Origin: Pegoplata infirma
Taxonomy: Eukaryota; Arthropoda; Insecta; Diptera; Anthomyiidae
Direction of reading: 5' to 3'
NCBI GenBank assembly: GCA_963921195.1
Contig: OY992537.1
Span: forward strand, 128,486,694 to 128,550,693
Length of the DNA stretch: 64,000 nucleotides
Of the stretch, positions 9,818 to 21,332 are shown piece after piece. The position numbers and the translations under genes are program-made. The notes beneath the pieces were generated by a model that saw only the letters and a list, made by a program, of their open reading frames with translations, made no database searches and had not been told where the DNA came from. Numbering within the stretch: position 1 is the first letter of the stretch; the number at the start of each line of letters is the position of its first letter.

Positions 9818-11577
9818 ACTACCAAGATCTTTCAATGGGCACCCAACGTTTATGTTGTTTTAAAAAAAAAAAAAAAATATTGGATACGCTTTTTTTAGCG
9901 TCCCAATCTCATTTTAAAGGGGGTCGATTTGTATGCGGGAAAGGAATTTTTTAGTTTTAAAAGTTTTAAGCATATCTGAATCATATTTGATACAAAATAT
10001 GTATTTTATCCTTTTTCACTCCCTAAACAATCCAATTCTCTAAAACATATGAAAATTACAGGACGGTGCACATTGAAAGACCACCCTGGTAAATAAGGGG
10101 TTTAAAAATTAGTTTTGTTAAAACTTTTTAATCTTTCTTAAACACTGTGCATCTTTATAGTTGATTTTTTTTTTTTTTTTGTAAATGAAGAAGTTCCACA
10201 TTATATTGGTGTTGTAAAAACGATTTGTTTCGATTATGGAAAGTTGTTGATTTGGAACAAATTGCATTCATACATTATTTTTATTTTTTTGTTAATTTTA
10301 TTATAAGACAACGACAACGTCCTCTACCATGTTCAATATTTAAATTCGTTACAGTTATAAAAATGTTAAATAGTAAACTTTCAAATTAATGATTTTCAAC
10401 AACTATAAAATATGATTTTAAATGAGAATTTAGCCAGACTTAACTTAAGTATTTAACTAAGAATCAGAAGAAGAAGGCAAAATATTTTGCCAACATATGA
10501 GAATTAAATAAGTATTTAGTTTTTTTTTTTGTTTTCTTATTACAAAACAGACATGATTCAGGTCATTATATGAAAATTGTAAAACCTGTAAATTTTAAAT
10601 TTTACAGTTTTGTTGTCTTATTTTATATTGTTTTTATTTCGCTATATGGAGTGGAAGGTATAGAAAGTTTGGCATTACATTTGGAACACAATTATCCGCT
10701 TAAACAAGTTTTATTTTTCAAAAACCGTAAACTAAACCCGCTTGTAGAGGACTAAAAGTATCCTCCTACATTTGTTTTTATTATTTTTCCTGTCATCAGC
10801 AAAAAAATATCTACGAGTATCGTTTAACTGTAGGTTTTCTCTTCTCCATTGGCATCCGGGCTTGGGACCGGCAATGGCGGAGTTATTTCTTTTCTTTGGC
10901 CACGAAAAACACTGTAAAAAAATTAATTTTTCAGAGGTTGGCTTAAGTCCAAAAAACTGTTATATTTTGCACCAATTTCTTTTTATTATTTCTTAAATTT
11001 TACAACATTCTTACATTAAACCCAAAGTAGGAGATATTCAGAATTCGACCTGACCGTCTTCAAAACTGTGGTATATTATAATTTTATTTTAAGTGCCGTC
11101 TACTAGTCGTCTTCATTGTGTAGAAATAATATTTTCACTTTATGTTTAAAATACTATAAATTTATTAAATATTCTAAACATGGTCTTTTTAATGTAGAAA
11201 AAAATAAACTTTTTTTTTTAAATTGCAATATGAAAAATTTGCATTTATATTTTATAAGTTAAAACGGTCTTATATGTTATTATTTTTCAAAATATTTTCT
11301 ATTTAATTTTTTTTTACTTCTTTGGGTGCGTTTTATCGGTCACTAGGTATGAACAACATGATTTTATGCATATTTTTTGCTAAAATGTTTTCATTTCTAT
11401 TGAACCCTAGACATGGTATTGGTTTTAACAGACATTTGTGACAGTTTTCAGTGGAAAGAAAATAATTTCATTGTAAAAATGTTTTTCTAGATTATGATTT
11501 TTTTTTATTAGAAATTATAAAGTTATTTTTTAATTGTTAATTTTAAAAATAAAATAATATTTTTACTCTTACAAGCA
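9818..11577. other. Stretch without a recognisable gene
   Basis: A+T-rich. Bases 9880-9960 resemble the interior of the foldback at 11578 (TTTTTTTAGCG and GGGGGTCGATTTGTATG), so a fragment of that family is likely here. A 61-codon frame at 10570-10755 begins with a hydrophobic stretch resembling a signal peptide, and a 74-codon frame at 10772-10996 contains HWHPGLGPAMAEL. I cannot match either to a family and do not call them genes. Confidence 0.5.
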
Positions 11578-12152
11578 GAGTCTCCTTGGTGTCACCCTCC
11601 GATCTTCATGAAATTTGGATATATTGTTCAGAACAAAAATTTATTTGGCACGTATTTTTTTTTAGCGACCCAAACTCATTTTTAGGGGGTCGATTTGTAT
11701 GGGGGGAAATTGATCTTTTTCAGTTTTTATAGATTTACACCTATTTAATCGAAATAGGTATAGGCAAATTTGGTATTAGATTAAAGGTATTTAAAATACC
11801 TATCTTGTGATGCTAACAACATGTCAAAAAGTAAACGTTTTTCAACTTATTAACAAAAATGTCGTAAAATTTTTCCACTTTATTCAATATGACGAAAAGC
11901 TGTGCATGTTCAGGGACGTTGTTTGCACACGGAGATAGGTTTTTCATAGACTTTTCATTTGGTATGTGACATGACTAGGTTTCGTTGTATAATATAGGAG
12001 ATAAACGCAAAAAACTGAAAAATACCGTTTTCCCACTTGTTTTCCCACTTGTTGAATTTTGGCCACTAAAAAAATACTGGTCTCTTTATTTTTCATGCTC
12101 TACAAAATAAAACCAATTCCATAAAGATCGTCGAGTGACACCAGGGAGACCT
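11578..12152. mobile_element. Inverted-repeat element with TCTCCTTGGTGTCAC ends
   Basis: The left end GTCTCCTTGGTGTCAC continues to CGATCTTCATGAAATT. The right end reads as its reverse complement (AATTCCATAAAGATCG, then GTGACACCAGGGAGAC), giving arms of about 40 bp with few differences. No clear target duplication is seen, and no coding sequence. It lies about 150 bp upstream of the retroelement at 12308. Confidence 0.65.
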
Positions 12153-12600
12153 TCCTTGTTAGACCACTTTTCTTCTTATAAGCGCCCTTAAAAGTGCTGG
12201 GTATATAACATTTGTGTCCAAGTTCATAAAAAATAAAAGCGTTTAATAACAGGTTTATTTATCGAATTTCCATTCAAAATTTGATTTATAAACCTCTTAT
12301 TATTTTTCCTCTTTCAAATCACCTGGACCGGACGGTATCTAACCATGTCTGCTTCAGAAAGGGGGTAATTTAATTATCCCACAACTGATCAGCTTATTTA
12401 GATCAAGCCTTCTATTTGGCTATATCCCACGTGGGACATGGAGGAAGGTAAATGTGGTTTTTATACCTAAGATAGGAAAGAAATCTGAACATCTGGCTAA
12501 GTCTTTTAGACCAATTAGCCTTAGCTCATTCTTTCTTAAAACGATGGAGAAACGGTTGGACTACTTTATCAGGGAAACCTGTTTGATTCGCAAACCAATA

Positions 12601-13226
12601 CACTCAAAAAAATAAAACTGTAAAGTTAGCAAAAAATTTAGTTAAATTTAACTAAAAAAACACCTGATTTTGAACCTACTAAATTTCTAGTTAATTTAAC
12701 TAAAAATATTTAGTTAACTTTTCGTAGAATGAATGTAGCAAAAAAAACGTAACTTTAACTAAAAATTCAGCTGAAAATTTTGTAATATTTTTATGCATGT
12801 ATTAACAAAAACATTAGTTAAATTCAGCTAAACTTTTTGTAAAAAAATTGGAAGTTTGTTAAATATTGATTTTATACACTAACACTTCACTTATTTTTTT
12901 CTTTTTTTTCACAGCATTAAGTTCAGCTTAAGAAGAACTTATGAGATTTGCATAGGAGGCTATACAAGAAATTTCTAACTTTTTTTCACTCGACAAATAT
13001 GTTACGAAAAATCAGCAAATTAATTAATAAAAATTCGTAAACACATTTTTAAAGTCAACAAAAAAAATTAATTCAAAATTTGTTCAAAACTAGTATTTTC
13101 GTAAATTGAACTTAACTAAAAAAAGTAGTTAAAACGCTGATTTTAACTAAAGATTTGCTAAAAAGCCAGTAAACTCGAGTTAACAAAAAAAAATTGGTTA
13201 ACTTTACAGTTTTATTTTTTTGAGTG
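12601..13226. mobile_element. 626-bp MITE inserted in the RT frame, TA duplication
   Basis: Perfect terminal inverted repeats of about 28 bp start with CACTCAAAAAAATAAAACTG. TA flanks both sides (12599-12600, 13227-13228). Removing the element and one TA joins ...CGCAAACCAATA to CATAAGTATCAG in frame (RKPI-HKYQ), which proves the boundaries. The interior repeats AGTTAAATTTAACT-like words. It is non-coding and related in end sequence to the CACTC... MITEs at 44875 and 55262. Confidence 0.9.
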
Positions 13227-13525
13227 TACATAAGTATCAGTTTGCGTACCAACAAGGCAAATCTACTGAAACTGCTGTCCATCATGTTGTCACATCAATA
13301 GAGAAGGCACTGGATGCGAAACAAATCGCCCTCTGTGCCTTCATTGATATACAGGGAGCCTTTGACAATATATCTTATGATGCTATTAAGAGGGCTATGC
13401 TAAGAAAGGATGTTCCTTTACTTATCATAAATTGCATCCTGGAGATGCTCATCTCGAGAGTCATCACGCTCAATCTCTGTAACACATCTATGACGGTCAA
13501 TGCAACTGGAGGCTGCCCTCAAGGG

Positions 13526-13586
13526 GGTGTTTTGTTGTGGCGACAAAACACCAGTAAATCATCTATGTTGGTCATAGATGATTTAC
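13526..13586 (+). other. Two adjacent perfect hairpins replacing part of the RT motif
   Basis: GGTGTTTTGT (13526) pairs with ACAAAACACC (ending 13552). GTAAATCATCTATG (13554) pairs with CATAGATGATTTAC (ending 13586). In the protein, the normal stretch after GGVL (in this family usually S-P-L-L-W) is replaced by WRQNTSKSSM. The inserted bases read as the reverse complement of two neighbouring segments joined together, the signature of a replication template switch. Confidence 0.8.
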
Positions 13587-14166
13587 TCGATGAGCTTAAT
13601 AATTCTGGTTTTAGAACCTACGGTTATGCGGATGATCTTGTGATTTCGATCAGTGGGTGGCATACGCCAACTATCTCTGATCGGATGCAACAAGCACTCA
13701 ACATGACCTTAAAATGGTGTCAGGAAAGGGGATTGACCATTAATCCATATAAAACAACACTGATACCCTTTACTAGAAGAAGGATTGTTGACTTGTCCAT
13801 GCCTAAAATAATTGGCGTTACGATAGGTTTTTCGGATGAAGTAAAATATTTAGGGATAACACTTGACAAGTCTCTGACATGGACTCCTCATCTGAACAAG
13901 ACAACCAAAAAAGCTACCGAGCAGTTCACGCCTGCCAAAGGCTATTTGGAAGGACATGGTGGCTTAAGCCTCACATGATATATTGGTAATTTCTTACGAT
14001 CGTAAGAACAATGATCACCTATGCAGCTCTGGTTTGGTGGCCAAAAGTGGAACAGAGCACGACCAGATCTATACTGGACAAGGTATATCGTCTGGCCTGC
14101 ATCGGCATAACAGGGGCGGGAAAATCCTGTCCACCTATGCCATGGGGGCTATGCTAAACATCCCAC

Positions 14167-14898
14167 CAGTGCTGCCAACTTTTTTTTTGAGAAATCGTCA
14201 ATTTTAAAAAAAAAAATCGTCAAAATCATCAAGTTGAAAAAAAATTGTCGTCAAAAAATCGTCATGACAAAAATACGCTAATAAATACTAAAAATGTTAA
14301 TACCCCAGACCACTCCATAGTCCAGAGTGTAATGAGTTTCCGTTAATGTTTGTAACTATCCAAAATATTGGTCCTCGACCTTTTTCAAGTCTCAATTATT
14401 AATTAATTGACCTGAAATTTGAAACTTAAGAAAAGCTTATGGCCCAAGGTCGAAGATTATTGAAATTGATTTTTTGTGCATATCCTCCATATTAAAATTC
14501 ATCCCGATATTGGAGCGTTGTAAATTTAACGCACCAATTAATTTATATTGACCACTTCTAATAACAAGTCAATTTTTCAACTAAAAAACTTTTTTTAATG
14601 TTTTTTCTGGTGAATTTTCAACTTTTCCTGTCTTTTCCCGAAATTGTTAAGCTTTTTTCTTAAAAGCAACTATTTTTTTTTTTTTAAATATAGGCTTTTC
14701 TCTTCTCTTTTCAAAAAATGAAGTGAACTTCAAAGAATTTGCTTACAAAATTTGAATTTTCTGACAAAAGTTTACCATTTTTTTCTCAAATAATAAAATC
14801 GTCATTTTTGTTCCTGGCGAAAATGAAAAATCGTCAATCGTCATTTTAGTAAAATTGACTTCAAAAATGACGATAAATCGTCAAAGTTGGCAGCGCTG
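14167..14898. mobile_element. Non-autonomous hAT-like element, 732 bp, 8-bp target duplication
   Basis: Ends CAGTGCTGCCAACTTT and, reverse-complemented, CAGCGCTGCCAACTTT. The octamer CATCCCAC is repeated exactly at 14159-14166 and 14899-14906. Subterminal ATCGTCAA / TTGACGAT words are repeated many times and could be transposase-binding repeats. No coding sequence is present. It interrupts the RT C-terminal region of element X. Confidence 0.88.
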
Positions 14899-15336
14899 CA
14901 TCCCACCTTTACATATATCTGTAAAGGAGGATGCTAGCAGAAGTGTCACCAGACTACCGGAATTTGGGAACATAATGGGCGGGGACCTACAGGGCCACAT
15001 GAAGATAGCGGGACGATTCATAGGGGACCCATACGCTAAGATCTCTGACAGAATGCTACCAAAACAAGTCTTTATAAGACATTTTAGAATTGATATTCCT
15101 GAAAGGAGCATATGGTCTACTAACTCTTGGAATCCAGAACCAGGATCTCAAGTGTTGTTTACTGATGGCTCAAAACAGACCAATGGGGATACTGGTGCGG
15201 GGATTTTCGGTCCGAATTTCCAACGCGCACTACCTTTGGGGAAATCCCCAATCGATATTTCAGGCAGAACTTTATGCTATTTATATATGCGTGTCCGAAT
15301 GTTTACGTAGGTGCACAAAAAGGACAAACATATATA

Positions 15337-16043
15337 CAGGGTGATGCAGTCACGACCCGCCGAATTTTACCAGCGTATTCCTTGGCTCATTTCATCAAAA
15401 TATATCCTTTACGACCATTCCCCGGAAATGCAAGTGTGCGAAATGGCAGCGGTTTGAAAATTTTCGGATTGGTGATTGGAAGGTAGTAGGGTAAAATTGA
15501 TAACTTTTGAACCTGGGGTCCGATTTTTTTGTTTTTGGGGATTGTTGGAAAGTTCGTGGGGAGACCTTTCAGAATCAATAAAAATGTTCATAACTTTAGA
15601 ACAGAAAGACCTTTGGGCTTCATTTAGGGCATTTTGGAAAAGTAAGATGTGTGGCTATCTTTTAAGAGGATAAAAAACATAAGTTACCTGCCATATGACT
15701 GAGAAAATTGAGGTTATGTGCAAATTTTTATGACTTTTTTTTACATTTAATTTATTAAAGCTCTGTATCTCGACGATTTTGCTTCATTTTAATTTTTTGT
15801 AATTGATTCTGAAAGGTCTCCCTATTAACTTTTCAACAAGCCTAAAAACAAAAAAATCGGTCCCCAGGTTCAAAAGTTATCAATTTTACCCTACTACCCT
15901 CCAACCATCAATCCGAAAATTTTCAAACCGCTGCCATTTCGCACACTTGCATTTTCGGGGGATGGTCGTAATGGATATATTATCATGAAATGAGCCAAGG
16001 AATACGCTGGTTAAATTCGGCGGGTCGTGACTGAATCACCCTG
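15337..16043. mobile_element. 707-bp foldback with ~240-bp arms, TA duplication
   Basis: It starts CAGGGTGATGCAGTCACGAC and ends with the near reverse complement GTCGTGACTGAATCACCCTG. The two arms (about 15337-15580 and 15800-16043) pair over most of their length. TA flanks both sides. Deleting the element plus one TA restores NIY-ILSDSQAAL in the RNase H frame of element X. The central ~220 bp is A+T-rich and non-coding. Confidence 0.88.
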
Positions 16044-16283
16044 TATACTATCTGACAGTCAAGCAGCATTGAAGGCTTTATCAGCCTACGATGTATCTTC
16101 GAAACTTGTCATGGATTGTATTCTTTCCATAAACGAACTAGGCCGTAACAATGAACTTACTCTCAGTTGGGTCCCGGGCCATGAGGGGCACTTAGGCAAC
16201 GAACGGGCAGACTGTTTGGCCAATCGTGGTGCAGGTCGCCCTTTTATCAGTCCGGAACCCTTTTGTGGAGTAATTAATATTAA

Positions 16284-17366
16284 TTTTCTGGGATGGGGAT
16301 GTCTCTCATCCTACCAATAGACTCCGAGACGATCTCGTAATGGAGACGGGCCTCTTTTAAGTTGCCACTTTGCACAAGATTGATGAGGTGACTTACGGCC
16401 GATTTCTCGGACCGTAGGTCAGACCTCACCTGTCTCACCTCTGGTACCGACGTACCTACAACGCTTGCATGGTTGGGGTGCTCGGTCATATGACATCCAA
16501 GTACAAATTGACGAATGAGAAGGGAGCAATGGCTCCGAACGGGTAGAATTTTGGTCTCCTCATGTAGGTGGTCTTCGGATGCCATAGAATTACACCGTGT
16601 TACCACCCTGAGGCCGTGTTCTGCGCCGTTTGGAGCTTTCTCCAATTCGTGTCGCTAACGGACGGCGAAAATACTGGGGAGGCATAATCGATAAGGGGAC
16701 GACCTATGGCTTTATATGTAGTCAATATCGTCTCCTTATCTTTATCCCAGGTGCTGCCCGTTAGCGCTTTCAAAATGGAGTTCCTCCCTTTCACTCGCCT
16801 GGTCACTTCTTCAGAATCCCTCGCGAACATAAAGGGGCTATCGAATGTGGATATTTAGTTCCCTGGTAACCTCTTTAGTCCACGTGGCGAAGAGCGTTGC
16901 CGTCGACTTGTGTGTCGAGAGCTCCAGGTTTCTATCTGCCAAAAAGTTCTTCAGAGTTGGCAGATAGCTGTTAAGCTGTTCCTCCAGGGCTTTGATATCC
17001 CTGCCTGTGCACAAAATTGTGCAGTCATCGGCGTAGGATATCAATTTCAGTCCTGGAGGTGGGTTCGGGATTTTGGAGATATATGTAGGTGTTGAACAAG
17101 ATGGGTGAAAGGACACCCCCTTGTGAGACATCTTGTTTATTTCTCCTAAGTCCCGACCTGGAACCTCTAAACTCTACATATGACTGCCTCCCAGCCATGT
17201 AATTCGCCAACTATCTTTTGTGGACATTAGGGAGAGTAAAGTCATACAGGTCTTGCAGAAGCTGCGTGTGGCAGAACGTGTCGAAGGACTTAGACAGATC
17301 GTGAGCGACCACAATGGTCCTCTCGTGTGGGCGCTAACTGTTAAGGCCTCTCTTTCCTCCTTCACC
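16284..17366 (-). pseudogene. Jockey-like non-LTR RT fragment, frameshifted
   Basis: On the minus strand the remains of an RT read in order: LSKSFDTFCHTQLLQDLYDF (about 17300-17240), LANYMAGRQSYVEF, SQGGVLSPILFNTYI (about 17130-17085), ISYADDCTIL (catalytic YADD at 17024-17035), HKSTATLFATWTKEV, VKGRNSILKALTGSTW, YKAIGRPLIDYASPVFSP and HEETKILPVRSHC. Several frameshifts separate the pieces. I know this RT type from Jockey-group elements of insects. It is truncated at both ends and lies back-to-back with element X on the left and copy B on the right. Confidence 0.8.
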
Positions 17367-18430
17367 AGATACCATTAAACATATTAGCGATTCGACTGAA
17401 TAGCACACTGCAGTGGAAGAGCAGCCATAGCGCGATCTTGAAGATGACAATAATTTCACAAAATGTAGACTGTGCTCCTTCTTTGAGACTTTTTGAGCGC
17501 CACAACTATGATACCATCCAGGGAGCCTCCATTAATTTTTACACAGATGGATCAAAGCTACAAAAACAAGTTGGTTTTGGAGACTATTTGGTAAAGATTG
17601 GGTTGAGCGTGGCTCAAAGATATCCAGATCATTGCAGGACTTACCAGACAGAGATGCTGGCAAATAAAGGAAGTGACTGGCTGGTTGACATGCAATATTT
17701 TGTCTACAACCACAGTCAACATCCATTCCGAAGGTCGAGTCCCTGGAGTCAATGTTTCTGAAAACAAGATCAGCCTTTAAATACAACACGTCTTTAAATG
17801 GCATGGCCAAGCAGTTCGACATATGACTCATATGGGTCCTAAATCACAGAAACATTTCAGAAAATTGCAAAGCCGATGAGCTTGCAGCGTTAGAAACCTT
17901 ACCGGTTCAATCGGAATCGGAATGTACAGAAACTTGTAAGCAAAACATACGGCTTTGTGCTACGGAGACTAATCTGAGAAGGACATATGGATGGACGTGT
18001 AAGACTACATGGCAGTTTTGGCCTTCTCTTAATCAGAAGCGAACAAGTGAGCTGATATCGCTTCCAACGGTAATTTCTTTTACGTAATTGCTGTGAGAAC
18101 CGGACACTGCCTTATGGGAAAGCCCATGTAGTTGTTAAATGTGCCAAAATAATTTTTCCGGAGTTTCATGGATAAGGAGGTAACTCTAGAACACTTTATC
18201 CGCCTTTGCTTGGCACTTTCTGGTCAGAGACTTGATCCACTAGTATTAAGGCTGCATGATCATTCTGATTTGTCGGATGTTAAAATTCGATATCTTAGGA
18301 GTTTCATAAGCAACTCAAATTGTTTTAACAACTATTAGGGGAACCTCATTACTGTCTCGCGGTATAACAACGGACCTCGAAGTATATATGTGCTGAAAAG
18401 CGTTAATATCCACTTGAAACCTAGCCTACC
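17367..18430 (+). pseudogene. Copy B of the copy-A retroelement (3' end, degenerate)
   Basis: The first bases, ATACCATTAAACATATTAG then AGCCATAGCGCGATCTTGAA, match the RT/RNase H linker of copy C at 35930-36010. Next come VDCAPSLRLFERH and an RNase H start INFYTDGSK (17530), then frameshifts. The zinc-knuckle region (about 18165-18215) and UTR are recognisable but full of changes, ending AACCTAGCCTACC. It is much older than copy A. Confidence 0.8.
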
Positions 18431-20414
18431 ATTATCGATATCGCCGCGTCTTTAGCATAGACAACAGGCAAGTGCGCCTACAGATCATGGTTATTATCTT
18501 GCATTCCCCTTAGTATCCCATCATCGTAAGTGTTAAGGGTCAATGACGGCCTGTAGCGGCATATTGTGAACCACCACGTAAAATTAACATGTGTGACTTT
18601 AAATTTCCAAAATGTATCACTTTTTCTTCGACTTAATACTACATTTATAAAATTTAAAAAAATATTATAAAATATATTCCAAAGAAATACATTTCATAAG
18701 CGAAATCCACCCAAAAGATAATAAACTCAATTTAGTAAAATCGATCATTAATCTTCTCAGTAGCATAAATAATTAATAATAATTAATACGTAATGCAATC
18801 ACTTTTTGACTTAATAGATGCCAAGAAAAAGAATTCATTTTGATCTACCCCCTTCAAATGATACAAAATGATTAATGATTGTTGTGAAATAATACAAGTA
18901 GGTACATATGCATGCGCCATTAATATTTTATGTAAATAAAAATGAAAACTCTTTTTTCAATTCAAATAAAATTTTTGTCAACAATTTTTGTTATGTATAA
19001 TTTACTTTTTGTATACAATTTGTCATGTGTTTGCTGCAAAATTATTCATTAAAATATCATTTGTTACAAAAACAGAATGTTTAGGTTACATTTGTTGAAA
19101 TACCCCGCTGAGTATTGTTTTATGTCTGTTTAATTTAAAATTATTTCTAAATCAAAAGAGCACATATCATTTATTATGTATTTTTGTTTGCGGAAATCAA
19201 AATGTCATAGAGATTTCATCACTTTTGTAAAAAAAATAATTTATATGTAGGTTTTCCTTTTTTAGAAGTTTATCCGAATTTTGAATGATTGACGATTTGT
19301 GTGGCGGATTCAAGAAATTTTGATCGGTTTTGAAAAAACTTAGTAGAAAATCATAATTTTTACCGCAAAAGGGGTCCAGACCCCATTGGCCCCTTTAAGA
19401 GTCGCCATAGATATCGATTTAAAACTTATGCCTATTTCACTTTACAGTGCTCAGTTTTTGAGATTCGGGAATTCAGAGGCCTGATACATTGACAAAAATA
19501 ACTATACTGAAATTGTGTAAATACTGTATTTAATTTATGTTAACATATTTTTTTTTTTTGTTAATTTATTTCAATAAAACTTAATATAAGGTGGTTTTAC
19601 TTAAAACAAAGAAAATAAACTTGAAGAAAGTACATGCAAATACTTAAAAAAGCATAAGAGTTTTCCTTAATTTTGTTTCTTAAATTAAGTTAAATATTCT
19701 TTACATTTATGGCGAATTAATTGCATTTAAGAAAAAAAGCATTTATTAAAAATTTTTGTTTTACTTAAAAGAAAAAAAAAAAAATTGTATGCAAAAAAAA
19801 AATAAGTACGTAACTTACTTAAAAATAGTATAGAGACTTTTTCGAGACCTCAAATAAGTAATATTCTTTAATTCCTAAACGCAATTTCGTTAATTTAAAC
19901 AATTTTTGTTTTAATTTAATAAATTTAAAATCGACTTTAAATTTCATTTCCATACAATTTATAGAGCGATTCTGACCAAAATTTTGGATTTAAATCAATA
20001 GTGACCCTATAATAGTGTACGCACATACTCATGTGTGAACCCCATATATTGGGGCCCCCGTAGGATCCTCACATTGGGACTCCATAGTGCCCACAGAATC
20101 CGTAACCCAGTTGGCAACGTCCTCGAGCCTAGTGACGGAGCGATGACATGTCACAGTCACACCTGACATCCACAAGACATCTCTATGTACTGGGTTGAGG
20201 ACAGTTTCATACAAATTTTCAAAATGTCCTCACTCAAAGTCAGCAGTGGTCAGGGCTGACCTTCTGGGGACATGTCACCTAAGACTTCTTTGGGGAAATG
20301 TCTGAAATAGGTCATGCGAAAATACAAAAAATGTTCGTATTTCCTTTAGTTTTTTTATCCATTTTCCTTTATAAATTATCTTTCTCATATTTAGAAAAAA
20401 CTTTTCGACTTTTT
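18431..20414. other. Unrecognised A+T-rich stretch
   Basis: No long open frame, no clear inverted ends and no RNA gene. Bases 18431-18600 are less A+T-rich and may be unique sequence. 19550-19830 is full of A and T runs. Around 20030-20280 a GACATGTCAC / GTGACATGTC-like motif recurs and GTCCTCACTCAAAG is present, suggesting part of an unknown repeat that could extend to about 20850. Confidence 0.4.
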
Positions 20415-20481
20415 TAGACCCAACTGGATTTGAACCTGGAACCTCCAGTTTATTAGTCCCACACCTAACCACTTGTTCCAA
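20415..20481 (-). other. tRNA-derived sequence (SINE head or decayed tRNA)
   Basis: The minus strand has an A-box-like AGTGGTTAGGTGTGGG and, 28 bases on, GGTTCAAATCC, which fits the pol III B box GGTTCRANYCC. Acceptor and T stems do not pair well, so this is not a functional tRNA. No T run follows closely. It could be the head of a tRNA-derived SINE. Confidence 0.45.
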
Positions 20482-21140
20482 ACTTAATTTTTAAAATTGT
20501 TTGTATATTTATTACTTTTATTCTACTTGTTAGATTTTGATTTTATTTTAATTAAGTCGATAATATTGCCATCTTTTTCTTGGAAATTGAAGAGTTGCCT
20601 AGATTTAAAGTTCTAATTTAATATACTGCTATTCTGAAGACATTTCCTTTTAGTCGTCTTAGAGGAATTGCCCACCCTCTTAAAGCAAACATTCAGTGCT
20701 GATAATGTTAGTACATGTCATCAAGGATTGCCTATGATTTGTCAGAATCTGAAGACATTTCCTCAAGGAATCACTGTGGAAATTTCCTCAGTGACACATT
20801 TTCCAACTGGGAAGTTTAAGGAAATTTTTACTTATTTAAAAAAAATATTTTTCGTCTGGATAAAAAGTATTAAACTTATATTAAGTAATTTTAAGATATA
20901 TTTAAGTAAATGCATTACTTTTGTTTAGAAAAAAATTTACTTGGAATAACAAGTAATTTCTTTGGAGCCCATGCATTCCCTGCTTTTCCTAAATTAATTT
21001 CAACATGCTTTAAAATTGGTATATTTTTTTTAGGGTAGTGAAAAAAACAGTAAAATAACCCAGTATATGTTGCATCAATAAACATCAACACCATTAGCAA
21101 ATTTTTTTTGTAATTGTTCAGACCATTTAAAAAACCCCTG

Positions 21141-21196
21141 TTTGTAGCATGCTAGCCTTTGAACGTGGTTGTCGTGGATTCGATTCCCACCAGAAT
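21141..21196 (+). other. tRNA-derived sequence, possible SINE head
   Basis: GTAGCATGCTAGCC (A-box-like) is followed by GTGGATTCGATTCCCAC, in which GTGG pairs with CCAC around a TTCGATT loop, as in a tRNA T arm. The rest of the cloverleaf is not clear. About 120 bp of unrelated sequence follows, then an A-rich segment near 21290-21310, a layout that would suit a SINE. Confidence 0.45.
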
Positions 21197-21332
21197 CTTT
21201 TGTATATTTCGCTTTAACGAGAGGACGGTCATTGTTACAAGTTCTTGGTTAGGTTGAAATTAATAAAAAATGTGTTGAAATCAAATCTGTACAAAGAAAG
21301 AATAAATAATATATAATTATAATTTGTGAAAT

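Larger units (their letters stand above)
12308..16283 (+). pseudogene. Non-LTR retrotransposon ORF2 (RT plus RNase H), split by three insertions (element X)
   Basis: The RT starts with SFKSPGPDGI (12308-12340, with one stop). It continues through VVFIPKIGKK and FRPISLSSFFLKTMEK to IRKPI at 12600. After a MITE it resumes as HKYQFAYQQGKSTETA and shows FIDIQGAFDN, CPQGG and GYADD (catalytic Asp pair, about 13624-13638). A frameshift/stop falls at 13978. Past a second insertion (14167-14898) comes a linker and RNase H with FTDGS and QAELYAI; past a third (15337-16043) come LSDSQAAL and SWVPGHEG...ERADCLAN. All four RNase H acidic residues are present. It is truncated at both ends. It belongs to the same RNase-H-bearing group as copy A but is a distinct family. 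Confidence 0.85.

Noticed and set aside
10570..10755. Small secreted peptide with a signal-like start
   Set aside because: 61 codons in A+T-rich DNA, no family match, no convincing gene context.
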